In this document: in pieces, positions 1-7,998 of the stretch
How the letters are laid out: every line of letters starts with the position of its first letter
How positions within the stretch are numbered: position 1 is the stretch's first letter
From: Bacteroidales bacterium UBA1253
GTDB lineage: Bacteria; Bacteroidota; Bacteroidia; Bacteroidales; Paludibacteraceae
Direction: 5' to 3'
Assembly: GCA_002308815.1 (NCBI GenBank)
Contig: DBVX01000082.1
Location: 1-9,036 of the forward strand
DNA: 9,036 bases
Program-made: the position numbers and the translations under genes
The notes under the pieces: model-generated
The model's database searches: none
What the model was told of the DNA's origin: nothing
Seen by the model: the letters and a program-made list of their open reading frames with translations, nothing else

Positions 1-386
1 CCGAACATCATCCCCTGGTCGCCGGCTCCCTGCTCGCCCATGTTCTCGGTTCCCTGTCCGTCCACCCCGCGCGCAATGTCGCAACTCTGCTCGTGCAGGG
101 CAGTCAGTATGCCACAACTCTCCGCCTCGAACTTGTAGGCGGAATCGGTGTAACCTATGCGCGCAATCGTCTCACGTGCGACACGCTGCACGTCCACATA
201 GCCTTTTGACGTGACCTCACCAGCCACCACCACCTGTCCCGTAGTGACCAAAGTCTCACACGCCACATGCGACTCGGCGTCCTGCGCAAGAAAATGGTCG
301 AGAATGGCGTCACTAATTTGATCCGCCACTTTGTCGGGATGTCCTTCCGAAACTGATTCGGACGTGAATAAATACGTTTTTTCCAT
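1..386 (-). CDS. metK: S-adenosylmethionine synthetase, N-terminal part (3' end outside window)
   Basis: Makes S-adenosylmethionine from methionine and ATP in the cytoplasm, the main methyl donor of the cell. The visible 128 complete codons begin [20 protein letters not shown], which is the classic MetK N-terminus with the ATP/phosphate-binding HPDK motif at residues 16-19. They run through [16 protein letters not shown] (residues 43-58) to the [10 protein letters not shown] signature (from residue 120) at the window edge. The ATG at 384-386 is the natural start because it begins exactly where family members begin. It lies 13 nt after the stop of the deacetylase-like gene, so it is probably the sixth gene of the same transcript. 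No SAM-riboswitch-sized leader fits in that gap. No frameshift is seen in the visible part. The assignment is secure from the conserved motifs; only the C-terminal two thirds cannot be judged. Confidence 0.97.
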   Translation of the reverse strand, partial: MEKTYLFTSESVSEGHPDKVADQISDAILDHFLAQDAESHVACETLVTTGQVVVAGEVTSKGYVDVQRVARETIARIGYTDSAYKFEAESCGILTALHEQSCDIARGVDGQGTENMGEQGAGDQGMMF

Positions 387-399
387 AGTATTTGATATG

Positions 400-1575
400 T
401 TATGCGATTGTCTGTATGTATTGCAGCAGGGCAGGGTAGAGTTCGCGGTGGTAGGTGTCCTCTCCGAGGTTGGAGTTGTGCCACAGCAGACTCAGTTCGC
501 CTCCCATCTGCCTTGTCTTGTCGATAATCTGCCGGCTGACGGTCATCGCGTCCTCCTTGTTCAGCCCCATGTACCTCTCCTCGGACAGCGTGACATCCAT
601 CAGCAGAAGCGGGTGAAGCACCATAGTGGTGACCTCGTAGGTGTAGGGGTTGATCCACTGCACAGGCCGCGAGGTCTGCAGGCGGAAGCCCGCCTGGTCG
701 GGGAAGCCCATCGAATAGTCGTGCATCACGCCCTGATGGGAAATCTTCTCGAGCCAGTCAAGCGAGCAGCGCAGGTAATGACTGCGGTGGTGCGAATAAT
801 TGATGGCAACGTTCGGCTTCTTGGAGAAGACATTGTAGTAACTGCTGTGCCAGCCTATCTGCCCGCCCCTTCTCATAATCTTGAAAGCGAGGAAATGGAA
901 GTCGTGTCCGTCCAAATCGTACTGCGGATAGTCGAACCCGTATCCCATCGTGTCCTTGATGAAGTACAAGGGATAGACAGGGAAGGGCGTTCCGGTGAGC
1001 ATCGCATCCTGCTTCATCAGCCACGGGAAGGTGTAGTCGGGATCCTGCTTGATGTCACGCACGGCAGCCAGCGCCCGTTGCAGATGACCTCTTTTCAGCG
1101 CGCCGAGGAACCCCTTGGGATGGCGGTAGCGGGCTATGGAATCCACATCGTGCGTCAGATAGACCGCTTTCAGCCCCTCTTCGGGCATGGGCAGACCGAG
1201 CAGACGGAGCAGCATCCTGCCGTACTCGTCAATCAGCGGAGTCATCAGGCGGCTGTCCCTGCCGAGCAGCGAATGACGCGCCAGAAAACGGTTGTGCTCG
1301 TCACGCTCGCTGACCAGCACCTCCTCCGCTCCTGAAATGAAGAAGAAGGAGTTATAGACCAAGTCGGTGCGTACGACCCACGTGTCTCCCAGCCGCTCGG
1401 GGCGCGGTTCCGCAAGGTCGGGCATAACGAGCCGCTGTCCCAACTGACCGCAAGGCACGATGACCACTTTGTACTGCCGCCATTTGCTTTCATCCTCCGT
1501 GTATCCGACCCATTGAACGGCATCCTTGTTCCCGTAGAGAAGGAACTCAATCAAGAATCTGACAAGATCTCCCAT
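400..1575 (-). CDS. Polysaccharide-deacetylase-like (CE4/NodB-type) protein
   Basis: A 391-residue protein resembling a Bacteroidota family annotated as polysaccharide deacetylase, in which a poorly described N-terminal domain (about 1-130) precedes a NodB-like catalytic domain. Visible catalytic-type motifs are THDVDS at 141-146 (Asp143 and Asp145 as probable base and metal ligand), GWHSSY at 241-246 (His243 as probable metal ligand), RSHYLR at 264-269, [13 protein letters not shown] at 286-298 and LLWHNSNL at 363-370. Family knowledge suggests metal-dependent removal of acetyl groups from a cell-surface or wall glycan; the true substrate is unknown. No signal peptide is seen, so it may act in the cytoplasm. 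The ATG at 1575 lies inside the last codons of the upstream ABC-F gene (25-nt overlap), which suggests translational coupling. No other nearby in-frame ATG gives a full domain. Function is inferred from motifs only. Confidence 0.85.
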   Translation of the reverse strand: MGDLVRFLIEFLLYGNKDAVQWVGYTEDESKWRQYKVVIVPCGQLGQRLVMPDLAEPRPERLGDTWVVRTDLVYNSFFFISGAEEVLVSERDEHNRFLARHSLLGRDSRLMTPLIDEYGRMLLRLLGLPMPEEGLKAVYLTHDVDSIARYRHPKGFLGALKRGHLQRALAAVRDIKQDPDYTFPWLMKQDAMLTGTPFPVYPLYFIKDTMGYGFDYPQYDLDGHDFHFLAFKIMRRGGQIGWHSSYYNVFSKKPNVAINYSHHRSHYLRCSLDWLEKISHQGVMHDYSMGFPDQAGFRLQTSRPVQWINPYTYEVTTMVLHPLLLMDVTLSEERYMGLNKEDAMTVSRQIIDKTRQMGGELSLLWHNSNLGEDTYHRELYPALLQYIQTIA

Positions 1576-3332
1576 TCGTATAGTTTTTGTTGGATTAGGT
1601 GTTTGATATGTTCGTAATGCTGAAAGTTTGCCTGCGTCTGTTCCTGCGGGTCTTGCAGCAGTGTCTCCATCTTTTTCTGCTCGTCCTCCAGCCGGGCTAT
1701 CTCCGCCTCTGTCTCGGCTATCTGCTTCTCCTTCTTGCGCCTGGCAGCCGCTTCGGCTTTCTGCTGCTCGTAGGAGAGTTTGGAGGCCGTGTCCCTGGCG
1801 GTGGCGGTCTTGTCCTTCTCCGGCTGCCTGCGCTCCAAGTCCTGCAACGAGGACATCTTCTTCGCGCGCAGGAAATCGTAGATGCCGCCGATATGCTCCT
1901 TCACCTTCCCGCCGCCGAACTCATAGACTTTCTCCACCAGCCCGTCCATAAAGTCGCGGTCGTGGCTGACGCATATCAGCGTGCCGTTGAAGTCTTTCAA
2001 CGCCTCTTTCAGCACCTCCTTCGACTGCATGTCGAGGTGGTTGGTCGGCTCGTCGAGTATGAGCAGGTTGCACGGCTCCAGCAGCAGGCGTATCATAGCC
2101 AGACGGCTGCGCTCGCCTCCGCTGAGCACTTTCACTTTCTTCTCGCTCGCCTCGCCGCCGAACATGAACGCTCCGAGTATGTCGCGGATGCGTGTCCGTA
2201 TGTCGCCGGTCGCCACGTAGTCGATGGTCTGGAAGACGGTCATGTTCTCGTCAAGCAGCGACGCCTGGTTCTGCGCGAAATAGCCGATGCGGACGTTATG
2301 ACCTATCTTGAGTGTGCCCATATAGTCCAGCTGCCCCATAATGCAGCGCACCAGCGTGGTCTTGCCCTCGCCGTTCCTGCCGACGAAAGCCACCTTCTCG
2401 CCCCGCCGGATGGTGAGCGTCACGTCGCGGATGACGGTGTGTGTGCCGTAGTCCTTGCGCAAATCCTCGATGATGACAGGGAAATCGCCGCTCCGGGGCG
2501 CGGGCGGGAAACGCAGATGCAGGCGTGAGGTGTCCTCCACGTCCACTTCCAGGCGCTCGAGTTTGTTGAGTTGCTTGATGCGCGACTGCACCTGCACAGC
2601 CTTTGTGGGCTTGTAGCGGAAGCGCTCGATGAACGCCTCCGTCTCCTCAATCATCTTCTGCTGGTTGAGGTAGGCGCGCATCTGCTGCTCATGGCGTTCC
2701 TGACGGAGTGTGACGAACTGCGTATAAGGCACGTTGTAGTCATAGATGCGCCCGAGCGTGATTTCGATGGTTCGGTTGGTGGCATGGTCGAGGAAAGCGC
2801 GGTCGTGACTGACCAGCAGCACGGCACTCGGACTCTGCGCAAGGAACTCCTCCAGCCACTGGATGCTCTCTATGTCGAGGTGGTTGGTCGGCTCGTCAAG
2901 GAGAAGCAGGTCGGGGTGACGGAGAAGAATCTTCGCAAGCTCGATACGCATACGCCATCCGCCGGAGAACTCGCTGCACGCGCGCTCGAAGTCCCTGCGC
3001 TCAAATCCCAGACCGATGAGCGTGCGGTCCATCTCCGCCACAAAACGCGCCTCGTCCTCGCCACTGAAGACGGTCATCACCTCCTCGCGTAGCGTACTGC
3101 TATCCGTGAAGAGCATCACCTGCGGCAGGTAGCCAATGGTCAGACCGCTCTCGCGGGAAATGTGTCCTGACGTTGGCTCGTACTCGCCCGCCAGCAGGCG
3201 CAGCAGAGTGGTCTTGCCCGCGCCGTTCTTGCCCACAAGGGCGATGCGATCCTTCTTGTGAATCAGGAAGGATATGTCGTCCAGCACGGGACGGGATGAG
3301 AATTCTATGGATAGGTGTTCAACGCTTATCAT
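1551..3332 (-). CDS. ABC-F family ATPase (ribosome-associated, no membrane domain)
   Basis: Two ABC cassettes sit in one 593-residue chain with no membrane segment, which defines the ABC-F family; its members act on the ribosome rather than in transport. Cassette 1 has Walker A GKNGAGKTT (34-42), signature FSGGWRMR (122-129) and Walker B LLLLDEPTNHLD (142-153). Cassette 2 has GRNGEGKTT (318-326), signature LSGGERSR (403-410) and LLILDEPTNHLD (423-434). The linker at about 200-275 contains the RYKPTKAVQVQSR segment typical of the tRNA-contacting P-site motif. A Lys/Glu-rich C-terminal coiled coil spans about 520-590. The ATG at 3332 is preferred: it gives MISVEHLSIEF, the usual start of the first cassette, 5 nt after the uvrA stop. 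An in-frame ATG at 3395 would add 21 atypical residues overlapping uvrA. The subgroup (YdiF/Uup-like versus antibiotic resistance) cannot be fixed by eye; a housekeeping type is likely from its operon. Confidence 0.93.
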   Translation of the reverse strand: MISVEHLSIEFSSRPVLDDISFLIHKKDRIALVGKNGAGKTTLLRLLAGEYEPTSGHISRESGLTIGYLPQVMLFTDSSTLREEVMTVFSGEDEARFVAEMDRTLIGLGFERRDFERACSEFSGGWRMRIELAKILLRHPDLLLLDEPTNHLDIESIQWLEEFLAQSPSAVLLVSHDRAFLDHATNRTIEITLGRIYDYNVPYTQFVTLRQERHEQQMRAYLNQQKMIEETEAFIERFRYKPTKAVQVQSRIKQLNKLERLEVDVEDTSRLHLRFPPAPRSGDFPVIIEDLRKDYGTHTVIRDVTLTIRRGEKVAFVGRNGEGKTTLVRCIMGQLDYMGTLKIGHNVRIGYFAQNQASLLDENMTVFQTIDYVATGDIRTRIRDILGAFMFGGEASEKKVKVLSGGERSRLAMIRLLLEPCNLLILDEPTNHLDMQSKEVLKEALKDFNGTLICVSHDRDFMDGLVEKVYEFGGGKVKEHIGGIYDFLRAKKMSSLQDLERRQPEKDKTATARDTASKLSYEQQKAEAAARRKKEKQIAETEAEIARLEDEQKKMETLLQDPQEQTQANFQHYEHIKHLIQQKLYEWEILSDS

Positions 3333-3337
3333 CTTTG

Positions 3338-6103
3338 TTATACGGGTATTTCGCCGCGACGTATCTCCGCGCTTGCCAGTATTTTCTTCAGGCACTGCCC
3401 TGTATGGCTCCGCTCACATTCCATTATGTCCTCCGGCGTACCCGTTGCGACAACCTGTCCGCCCTCGTTGCCGCCTTCCGGACCGAGGTCGATAATGTGG
3501 TCGGCGGCGAGGATGACTTCGGGGTTGTGCTCAATGATGACGACGGTGTGTCCGTGCGATATGAGGCGGTTGAGAGCCTTGAGCAGCACGCGTATGTCCG
3601 TATGGTGCAGACCCGTGGTCGGCTCGTCGAAGACGAACATGACGGGGCGTGTGTTCTCATCGGCGAGGAACGACGCCAATTTGACGCGCTGGCTCTCGCC
3701 GCCTGAGAGTGTGGAGGAGGACTGCCCGAGGCGCACATAGCCGATACCCACATCCTGCAATGGGCGCAACCGCTGCACGATACGCTTGCAGTCCGGGTCT
3801 TCGGAGAAGAAGTCAATGGCTTCGCTGACGGTCATCTGCAGTATGTCATAGATGCTCTTGTCACGATACAGCACATCCAGCACATCCTGCTTGAAACGCC
3901 TGCCGTGGCAGTGCTCGCACTCCATCACGATGTCCGCTATAAACTGCATGGAGATGGTTATCGTTCCCTCGCCCTGACACTCCTCGCAGCGTCCGCCGGG
4001 CGTGTTGAAGGAGAAATGCGCGGGCGTGAAGCCCATCTGTTTGGACAGTTGCTGGTTGGCGTACAGGCGGCGTATCTCGTCGTAGGCTTTGAGGTAGGTC
4101 ACCGGATTGGAGCGTGACGAGCGCGAGAGCGGGGTCTGGTCGATGTACTCGATGTCCTGAATCAGGTGCAGGCTGCCTTGCAACCGCCCGAAATCGCCAG
4201 TCCGCTCCGCCACACCGTCGTAGTGTTTCTTGAGGGCGGGGTAGAGCACCTTGCTCACCAGCGACGACTTGCCGCTGCCCGACACGCCCGTCACGACAGT
4301 CATCACGCCCAACGGGAAACGCACATCGATGTTCTTGAGGTTGTTCTCCGTCGCGCCGATTATCTCAATGTAGTTGTTCCACCGGCGGCGTTGGTCGGGC
4401 AGGTCGTAGGTAAACTTCTCCCATTGGGGCTGCCCTTCGTAAGTGATTTTTCCCCCGTGGATGCCCGCGCCCGGACCGATTTCCACGATATGGTCGGCGG
4501 CGCGCTGTATCTCGTCGTCGTGCTCTACGATCACGATGGTGTTCCCAAGGTCGCGCAACTGCTGGAGCACGTGAATCAGGCGGTGTGTGTCGCGGGGATG
4601 AAGGCCTATGCTCGGCTCGTCCAGCACGTACAACGACCCTACCAGACTGCTTCCCAATGACTTGGCGAGGTTGATGCGCTGGCTCTCGCCGCCGGACAGC
4701 GTGCTGCTCAGGCGGTTGAGGGTGAGGTAGTTCAGCCCTACATCGCACATGAAGTCCAGCCGTGACCGAATCTCCTGAAGCAGTCTGTCGGCGGTCTGCT
4801 GCTCCGTAGGGGTGAGTGTCAGATGTTCGAACCACACTTTCAGTTCGCTGACAGGCATCCGGCACAGGTCGGTGACGGACTTGCCGCCCACACGGACGTA
4901 TTCAGCCTCCTTGCGCAGACGCATACCCATACATTCGGGGCAGACGCTCTTGCCCCGATAGCGGGCGAGCATCACGCGGTACTGCATCTTGCTGTACTGC
5001 TTAGCCTCGAGTTCGTGGAAGAAGTCGTTCAGTCCGTGGAAGTAACTGTTTCCTTTCCAGAGCAGGTCTTTCTGCTCCTGCGTCAGGGCATAGAAAGGTG
5101 TATGGATAGGAAAGTCGAAGTATTGCGCGTTATAGACCAGTTCGTCGTTCCACTGGCTCATCTTCTCGCCCCGCCAGCAGGCTATAGCACCTTCATAGAC
5201 GGATTTCGACTTGTCGGGCACAACCAGATCTGGGTCGATGCCTATCACGTTGCCGTACCCGCCGCAGGTGGGGCAGGCTCCCAAAGGGTTGTTGAAGTCG
5301 AAGAGATGTTCGCTCGGCTCGATGAAACGGATGCCGTCCGCCTCGAACCGCTCGGAGAAAACCAAAGTGCGCTTGTCTCCGTCGGGTGTCTGTATCTCCA
5401 GCCGGCACGCGCCATTGCCTTCGTAAAAGGCGGTCTGCACCGAGTCGGAAAAGCGGTTGGCGGTAGCCTGTTCGCCGTCCGCCACCAGCCGATCCACCAG
5501 CAGAAAGACAGCCTCATCGGCTGCGGGTGTGTCCTCACCGATATGGAGCGTCCTGCCGTTCTGCCACATGCGTGAGAACCCCTGCTCACGCAACACGGAC
5601 AGTTTTTCTTTTGAGACAGGCTCTTTCTCATCGGACAGCGGGGCAAGAAGATAGACGCGTGTGCCTTTCTCCAACGCGGTCATTGCATCCACCACATCGC
5701 GTACAGTGTGCCGTTTCACCTCCTCGCCGCTGACGGGGGAGATGGTTCTGCCGATGCGCGCGTAAAGCAATTTGAGGTAGTCGTGAATCTCCGTCACCGT
5801 TCCCACCGTTGAGCGCGGGTTGCGTGAGGTGGTTTTCTGCTCGATGGCGATGGCGGGCGGGATGTTCTCAATCCTGTCCACGTCGGGTTTCTGCATACGT
5901 CCGAGGAACTGCCTCGCGTAGGCGCTCAGGCTCTCCACGTAGCGTCGCTGTCCTTCGGCGTAGAGCGTGTCGAAAGCCAGCGATGACTTGCCGCTGCCCG
6001 ACACGCCCGTCACCACCGTCATCCGCTCCTGAGGGATGTGCAGGGACACATTGCACAGGTTATGGGTGCGTGCTCCAACGATATGGATGCTCCCATTAGT
6101 CAT
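3338..6103 (-). CDS. uvrA: Excinuclease ABC subunit A
   Basis: Damage-recognition ATPase of nucleotide excision repair, loading UvrB on distorted DNA. It has 921 residues, close to the usual length of about 940. Walker [10 protein letters not shown] occurs twice (33-41 and 606-614). LSGGESQR signatures are at 469-476 and 799-806, and the Walker B regions read [12 protein letters not shown] (491-502) and [12 protein letters not shown] (822-833). The C-terminal zinc module is complete (CEEC 706-709, CEHC 729-732) and CPEC is present at 388-391. The usual first zinc module is reduced: CPTC is at 277-280 but the partner Cys pair expected near residue 255 is absent. The insert between residues 115 and 250 (UvrB-binding region) is present though divergent. 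The ATG at 6103 overlaps the preceding stop (TAATG) and follows an AGGAG. Two UvrA paralogues may occur in this phylum, so this may not be the only copy. Confidence 0.97.
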   Translation of the reverse strand: MTNGSIHIVGARTHNLCNVSLHIPQERMTVVTGVSGSGKSSLAFDTLYAEGQRRYVESLSAYARQFLGRMQKPDVDRIENIPPAIAIEQKTTSRNPRSTVGTVTEIHDYLKLLYARIGRTISPVSGEEVKRHTVRDVVDAMTALEKGTRVYLLAPLSDEKEPVSKEKLSVLREQGFSRMWQNGRTLHIGEDTPAADEAVFLLVDRLVADGEQATANRFSDSVQTAFYEGNGACRLEIQTPDGDKRTLVFSERFEADGIRFIEPSEHLFDFNNPLGACPTCGGYGNVIGIDPDLVVPDKSKSVYEGAIACWRGEKMSQWNDELVYNAQYFDFPIHTPFYALTQEQKDLLWKGNSYFHGLNDFFHELEAKQYSKMQYRVMLARYRGKSVCPECMGMRLRKEAEYVRVGGKSVTDLCRMPVSELKVWFEHLTLTPTEQQTADRLLQEIRSRLDFMCDVGLNYLTLNRLSSTLSGGESQRINLAKSLGSSLVGSLYVLDEPSIGLHPRDTHRLIHVLQQLRDLGNTIVIVEHDDEIQRAADHIVEIGPGAGIHGGKITYEGQPQWEKFTYDLPDQRRRWNNYIEIIGATENNLKNIDVRFPLGVMTVVTGVSGSGKSSLVSKVLYPALKKHYDGVAERTGDFGRLQGSLHLIQDIEYIDQTPLSRSSRSNPVTYLKAYDEIRRLYANQQLSKQMGFTPAHFSFNTPGGRCEECQGEGTITISMQFIADIVMECEHCHGRRFKQDVLDVLYRDKSIYDILQMTVSEAIDFFSEDPDCKRIVQRLRPLQDVGIGYVRLGQSSSTLSGGESQRVKLASFLADENTRPVMFVFDEPTTGLHHTDIRVLLKALNRLISHGHTVVIIEHNPEVILAADHIIDLGPEGGNEGGQVVATGTPEDIMECERSHTGQCLKKILASAEIRRGEIPV

Positions 6104-7695
6104 TATCTCCTTTTGGAATACTGACTGCTCAGCTGACGAATCAGCACTTTCGTATCGGGGTTTTCCGTGTTCATCAACTCTTCACTGAGTTTGGGGATAC
6201 GGATAAGTGTGCCAGGGGCGATGTTCACGGGCGATTTGATACGTCCGAGGTTCGCCTCGTAGATGAAAACCCACAGATCTTTGTTTCCGTAATGTTTCTG
6301 AGCCAGCATAGTAAGACTTCCACCGGCTTTCATCTCTTCGGTAGTGATCAGTTCTTTGTATGAACGCGGAGCGGTCAGCACACTCTCTTTGGGTTTGGTT
6401 TGCTTTGCTTTTTGTCCTTCGGATTCTTTTTGTGCAGATATTGCCGGAGTGACTCCAGTTTCATTTTCATTCCCCAGTTTCATCTGTTCCCATTCGGTGG
6501 TATCGTTTTCTGAATCAGCATTTCCGTCCGCTGTTTCCGCTCCATCCTGAAGAAGTTCTTCCGCTTCTGTTTTTTCGCGCAGATTGTCCAGCAGATTCGG
6601 GAATTGGTATTGCAGCACGAAATAGGCGGCAACGAGCAGCACGCACAATGATGCCAGTATGATTCCAAGAATCATCCATGTGCGGGGTTTCTTCTTTTCC
6701 TCCTTTTTGTCGTCAGTCGTGTTGGAAGAGGGTTTATAGGAGTCCAAATAGGAAGATCCTGATAAATAGGATGTTCCTGAAGAGTATGCGGAAGCCGAAG
6801 AATAGGTTGGGGAAGCCGGATAAGTAGGTGAAGGAGGTGTTACTGCTATCGTTGCTGGTTCTTCCTGTATAACGGGTTCTTCCTGTGCTACGGGTTCTTC
6901 CTGTGCTACGGGTTCTTCCTGTACAACAGGTTCTTCCTGTGCCGCTGGTTCTTCTTGTGCTACGGGTTCTTCCTGTACAACAGGTTCTTCCTGTATAACG
7001 GGTTCTTCCTGTGCCGCTGGTTCTTCCTGTGTAACGGGTTCTTCCTGTGCTACGGGTTCTTCCTGTACAACAGATTCTTCCTGTGCCGCTGGTTCTTCCA
7101 GTGCTACGGGATCTTCCTGTACAACAGATTCTTCCTGTGCCGCTGGTTCTTCCAGTGCTACGGGATCTTCCTGTACAACAGGTTCTTCCTGTGCTACGGG
7201 ATCTTCCTGTACAACAGGTTCTTCCTGTGCTATGGTTTCTTCCTGTACAACAGGTTCTTCCTGTGCTACAGGTTCTTCCTGTGGTGCATGTTCTTTTTCA
7301 TCTTGAGTAGGCTGTCCCAGATCGGCAAGTATTCCAACTATTTCATCCGCCTGTTCGCTCAAGCGGCGCATAGGAATACTATCGGAATTAACGGGCGGGT
7401 TGTCAAAACCAATATCCTTCTTCAGTGAAGTGTCGGATACGAAAACGAGTTTGTGGTAAGAAGGGATGATGATACTTTCTCCCGTGCGTACATCCACGCT
7501 CTTGCGTTCGGCTGTTTTCAGTACGCGGAATGTGCCGAGACCGTTGATGCGTACACTCTCATGTTGCTCCAGCGCGAGGGTTAGTTGCCCTACAAAAGCG
7601 TCCATAAATTCCTTGGCGGTCTTGTGATTGACCCCGGCGCGGCGAGCCACCTGTCCGCGCAGTATTACCCAACTGAGTTTCTTTTCGTTTTCCAT
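6103..7695 (-). CDS. HU-domain / acidic repeat linker / transmembrane / LysM protein
   Basis: A 530-residue modular protein. Residues 1 to about 95 form an HU/IHF fold (RINGLGTFRVLKTAERKSVD near 49-68, with a diverged DNA-binding arm around TGESIIIPSYHK at 71-82). Residues 139-282 are 24 tandem hexapeptides of consensus QEEPVA. Residues 289-320 are Ser/Tyr/Pro-rich. A Lys-rich stretch (DKKEEKKKPR, 329-338) precedes one hydrophobic helix at about 340-361, and a polar linker follows. A LysM-type domain spans about 449-502 (GGSLTMLAQKHYGNKDLW, then APGTLIRIPK). By the positive-inside rule the HU end lies in the cytoplasm and LysM, a peptidoglycan-binding fold, in the periplasm. A role as a nucleoid-to-wall tether is inference; the HU part could instead serve only in protein dimerisation. 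The ATG at 7695 overlaps the stop of the upstream HU gene (TGATG) and uvrA follows with another 1-nt overlap. Confidence 0.88.
   Translation of the reverse strand: MENEKKLSWVILRGQVARRAGVNHKTAKEFMDAFVGQLTLALEQHESVRINGLGTFRVLKTAERKSVDVRTGESIIIPSYHKLVFVSDTSLKKDIGFDNPPVNSDSIPMRRLSEQADEIVGILADLGQPTQDEKEHAPQEEPVAQEEPVVQEETIAQEEPVVQEDPVAQEEPVVQEDPVALEEPAAQEESVVQEDPVALEEPAAQEESVVQEEPVAQEEPVTQEEPAAQEEPVIQEEPVVQEEPVAQEEPAAQEEPVVQEEPVAQEEPVAQEEPVIQEEPATIAVTPPSPTYPASPTYSSASAYSSGTSYLSGSSYLDSYKPSSNTTDDKKEEKKKPRTWMILGIILASLCVLLVAAYFVLQYQFPNLLDNLREKTEAEELLQDGAETADGNADSENDTTEWEQMKLGNENETGVTPAISAQKESEGQKAKQTKPKESVLTAPRSYKELITTEEMKAGGSLTMLAQKHYGNKDLWVFIYEANLGRIKSPVNIAPGTLIRIPKLSEELMNTENPDTKVLIRQLSSQYSKRR
6107..6111 (-). 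promoter_or_regulatory. Shine-Dalgarno-like AGGAG before uvrA
   Basis: On the minus strand AGGAG lies 3 nt before the uvrA ATG, inside the last codons of the HU-LysM gene, and the stop and start share one base (TAATG). Spacing is shorter than the usual 5-9 nt and Bacteroidota rely little on Shine-Dalgarno pairing. Its role in re-initiation of translation is therefore only an inference. Confidence 0.4.
6736..6831 (-). other. Ser/Tyr/Pro-rich low-complexity segment of the HU-LysM protein
   Basis: Encodes residues 289-320, built from short variants of SPTYPASPTYSS and SGTSYLSGSSYLDSY. It lies between the acidic hexapeptide array and the Lys-rich stretch before the membrane helix, so it should be cytoplasmic and disordered. 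The regular Tyr spacing is visible directly; any role (phosphorylation, assembly) is unknown. Confidence 0.7.
6850..7281 (-). repeat. Coding tandem repeat, 24 units of 18 bp
   Basis: Exactly 432 bp in frame, encoding 24 hexapeptides of consensus QEEPVA with variants such as QEDPVA, QEESVV, LEEPAA and QEEPVI. The Glu at position 2 is invariant and position 3 is always Glu or Asp. On the plus strand the unit reads as variants of GGTTCTTCCTGTGCTACG. Unit length is a multiple of three, so gain or loss of units never shifts the frame. There are no unique spacers, so this is not a CRISPR array. The encoded segment should be an extended, strongly negative linker. Confidence 0.95.
7071..7178 (-). repeat. 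Perfect 54-bp tandem duplication within the repeat array
   Basis: Bases 7071-7124 and 7125-7178 are identical in all 54 positions, and identity extends about 13 bp upstream of each copy (shared TCTTCCTGTACAA). Each copy spans three 18-bp units (encoding LEEPAA, QEESVV and QEDPVA in rotated form). This indicates a recent slippage or unequal recombination event. Confidence 0.93.
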
Positions 7696-7982
7696 CAGCG
7701 CACTTGTTGTTTGAGAGCCGGATTGGCTGCGAAGATAATTACACGTTTGGGATCCGCCATGAGTTTCTCCCCGGTCTTAGGGTTCATCACTTCGCGTGAC
7801 GGGCGTTCTTTGATGCTGAGCGAGCCGAAGTTCTGGAGTTGGACGGTTCTGTCCTCGTTAAGAGCCTCCGTGATAACATCTACGGCTGCGGAAAGCAGTT
7901 GGTCGCTCTGACGCTTCGTCATACCAATCTGTTCGGCAATGCGGTTGCTTAGTTCTTTTGTTGTCATAACGGTGTTGGTCAT
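7695..7982 (-). CDS. HU/IHF-family nucleoid DNA-binding protein
   Basis: A 95-residue (or 90-residue) HU-type protein that should dimerise, bend DNA and help compact the nucleoid. The helical dimerisation part is TTKELSNRIAEQIGMTKRQSDQLLSAAVDVITEAL (residues 7-41). The beta core is VQLQNFGSLSIKERPSRE (47-64). The DNA-binding arm carries NPKTGEKLMADPKRV (67-81), with the Pro of the NPxTG motif that in HU inserts into the minor groove. The C-terminus is FAANPALKQQVR. Two starts are possible: ATG at 7982 (95 aa) or ATG at 7967 (90 aa, MTTKEL..., closer to the usual HU N-terminus). Both are compatible with the promoter at 7999-8030. It is the first gene of the operon, and its stop overlaps the start of the HU-LysM gene by one base, so the two HU-type proteins are made together and might heterodimerise (inference). 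Confidence 0.93.
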   Translation of the reverse strand: MTNTVMTTKELSNRIAEQIGMTKRQSDQLLSAAVDVITEALNEDRTVQLQNFGSLSIKERPSREVMNPKTGEKLMADPKRVIIFAANPALKQQVR

Positions 7983-7998
7983 ACTTTGAATTGTGCCG

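Noticed and set aside
331..1335. Long plus-strand open frame of 334 codons opposite the deacetylase-like gene
   Set aside because: It is antisense to a gene with clear catalytic motifs, its translation shows no recognisable domain, and long antisense frames are common in GC-rich coding DNA.
1599..2528. Plus-strand open frame of 309 codons opposite the ABC-F gene
   Set aside because: Translation is a Leu/Val/His/Arg-rich shadow of the conserved ATPase codons; no promoter or domain is visible.
3333..3395. Upstream ATG at 3395 as the start of the ABC-F gene
   Set aside because: It would add 21 residues ([11 protein letters not shown]...) unlike ABC-F N-termini and overlap uvrA by 58 nt; the ATG at 3332 fits the family start and operon spacing.
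4823..5575. Plus-strand open frame of 250 codons opposite uvrA
   Set aside because: It is antisense to conserved UvrA sequence, and the composition reflects the opposite strand rather than a protein.
6850..7281. Possible CRISPR array because of regular repeats
   Set aside because: Units are 18 bp, directly adjacent, without unique spacers, and lie in frame inside a gene; no cas genes are nearby.
6955..7428. Plus-strand frame translating as a periodic Phe/Leu/Cys/Tyr-rich hydrophobic protein
   Set aside because: The periodicity is only the reverse reading of the 18-bp repeat that encodes the QEEPVA units; no start signal or independent conservation is visible.
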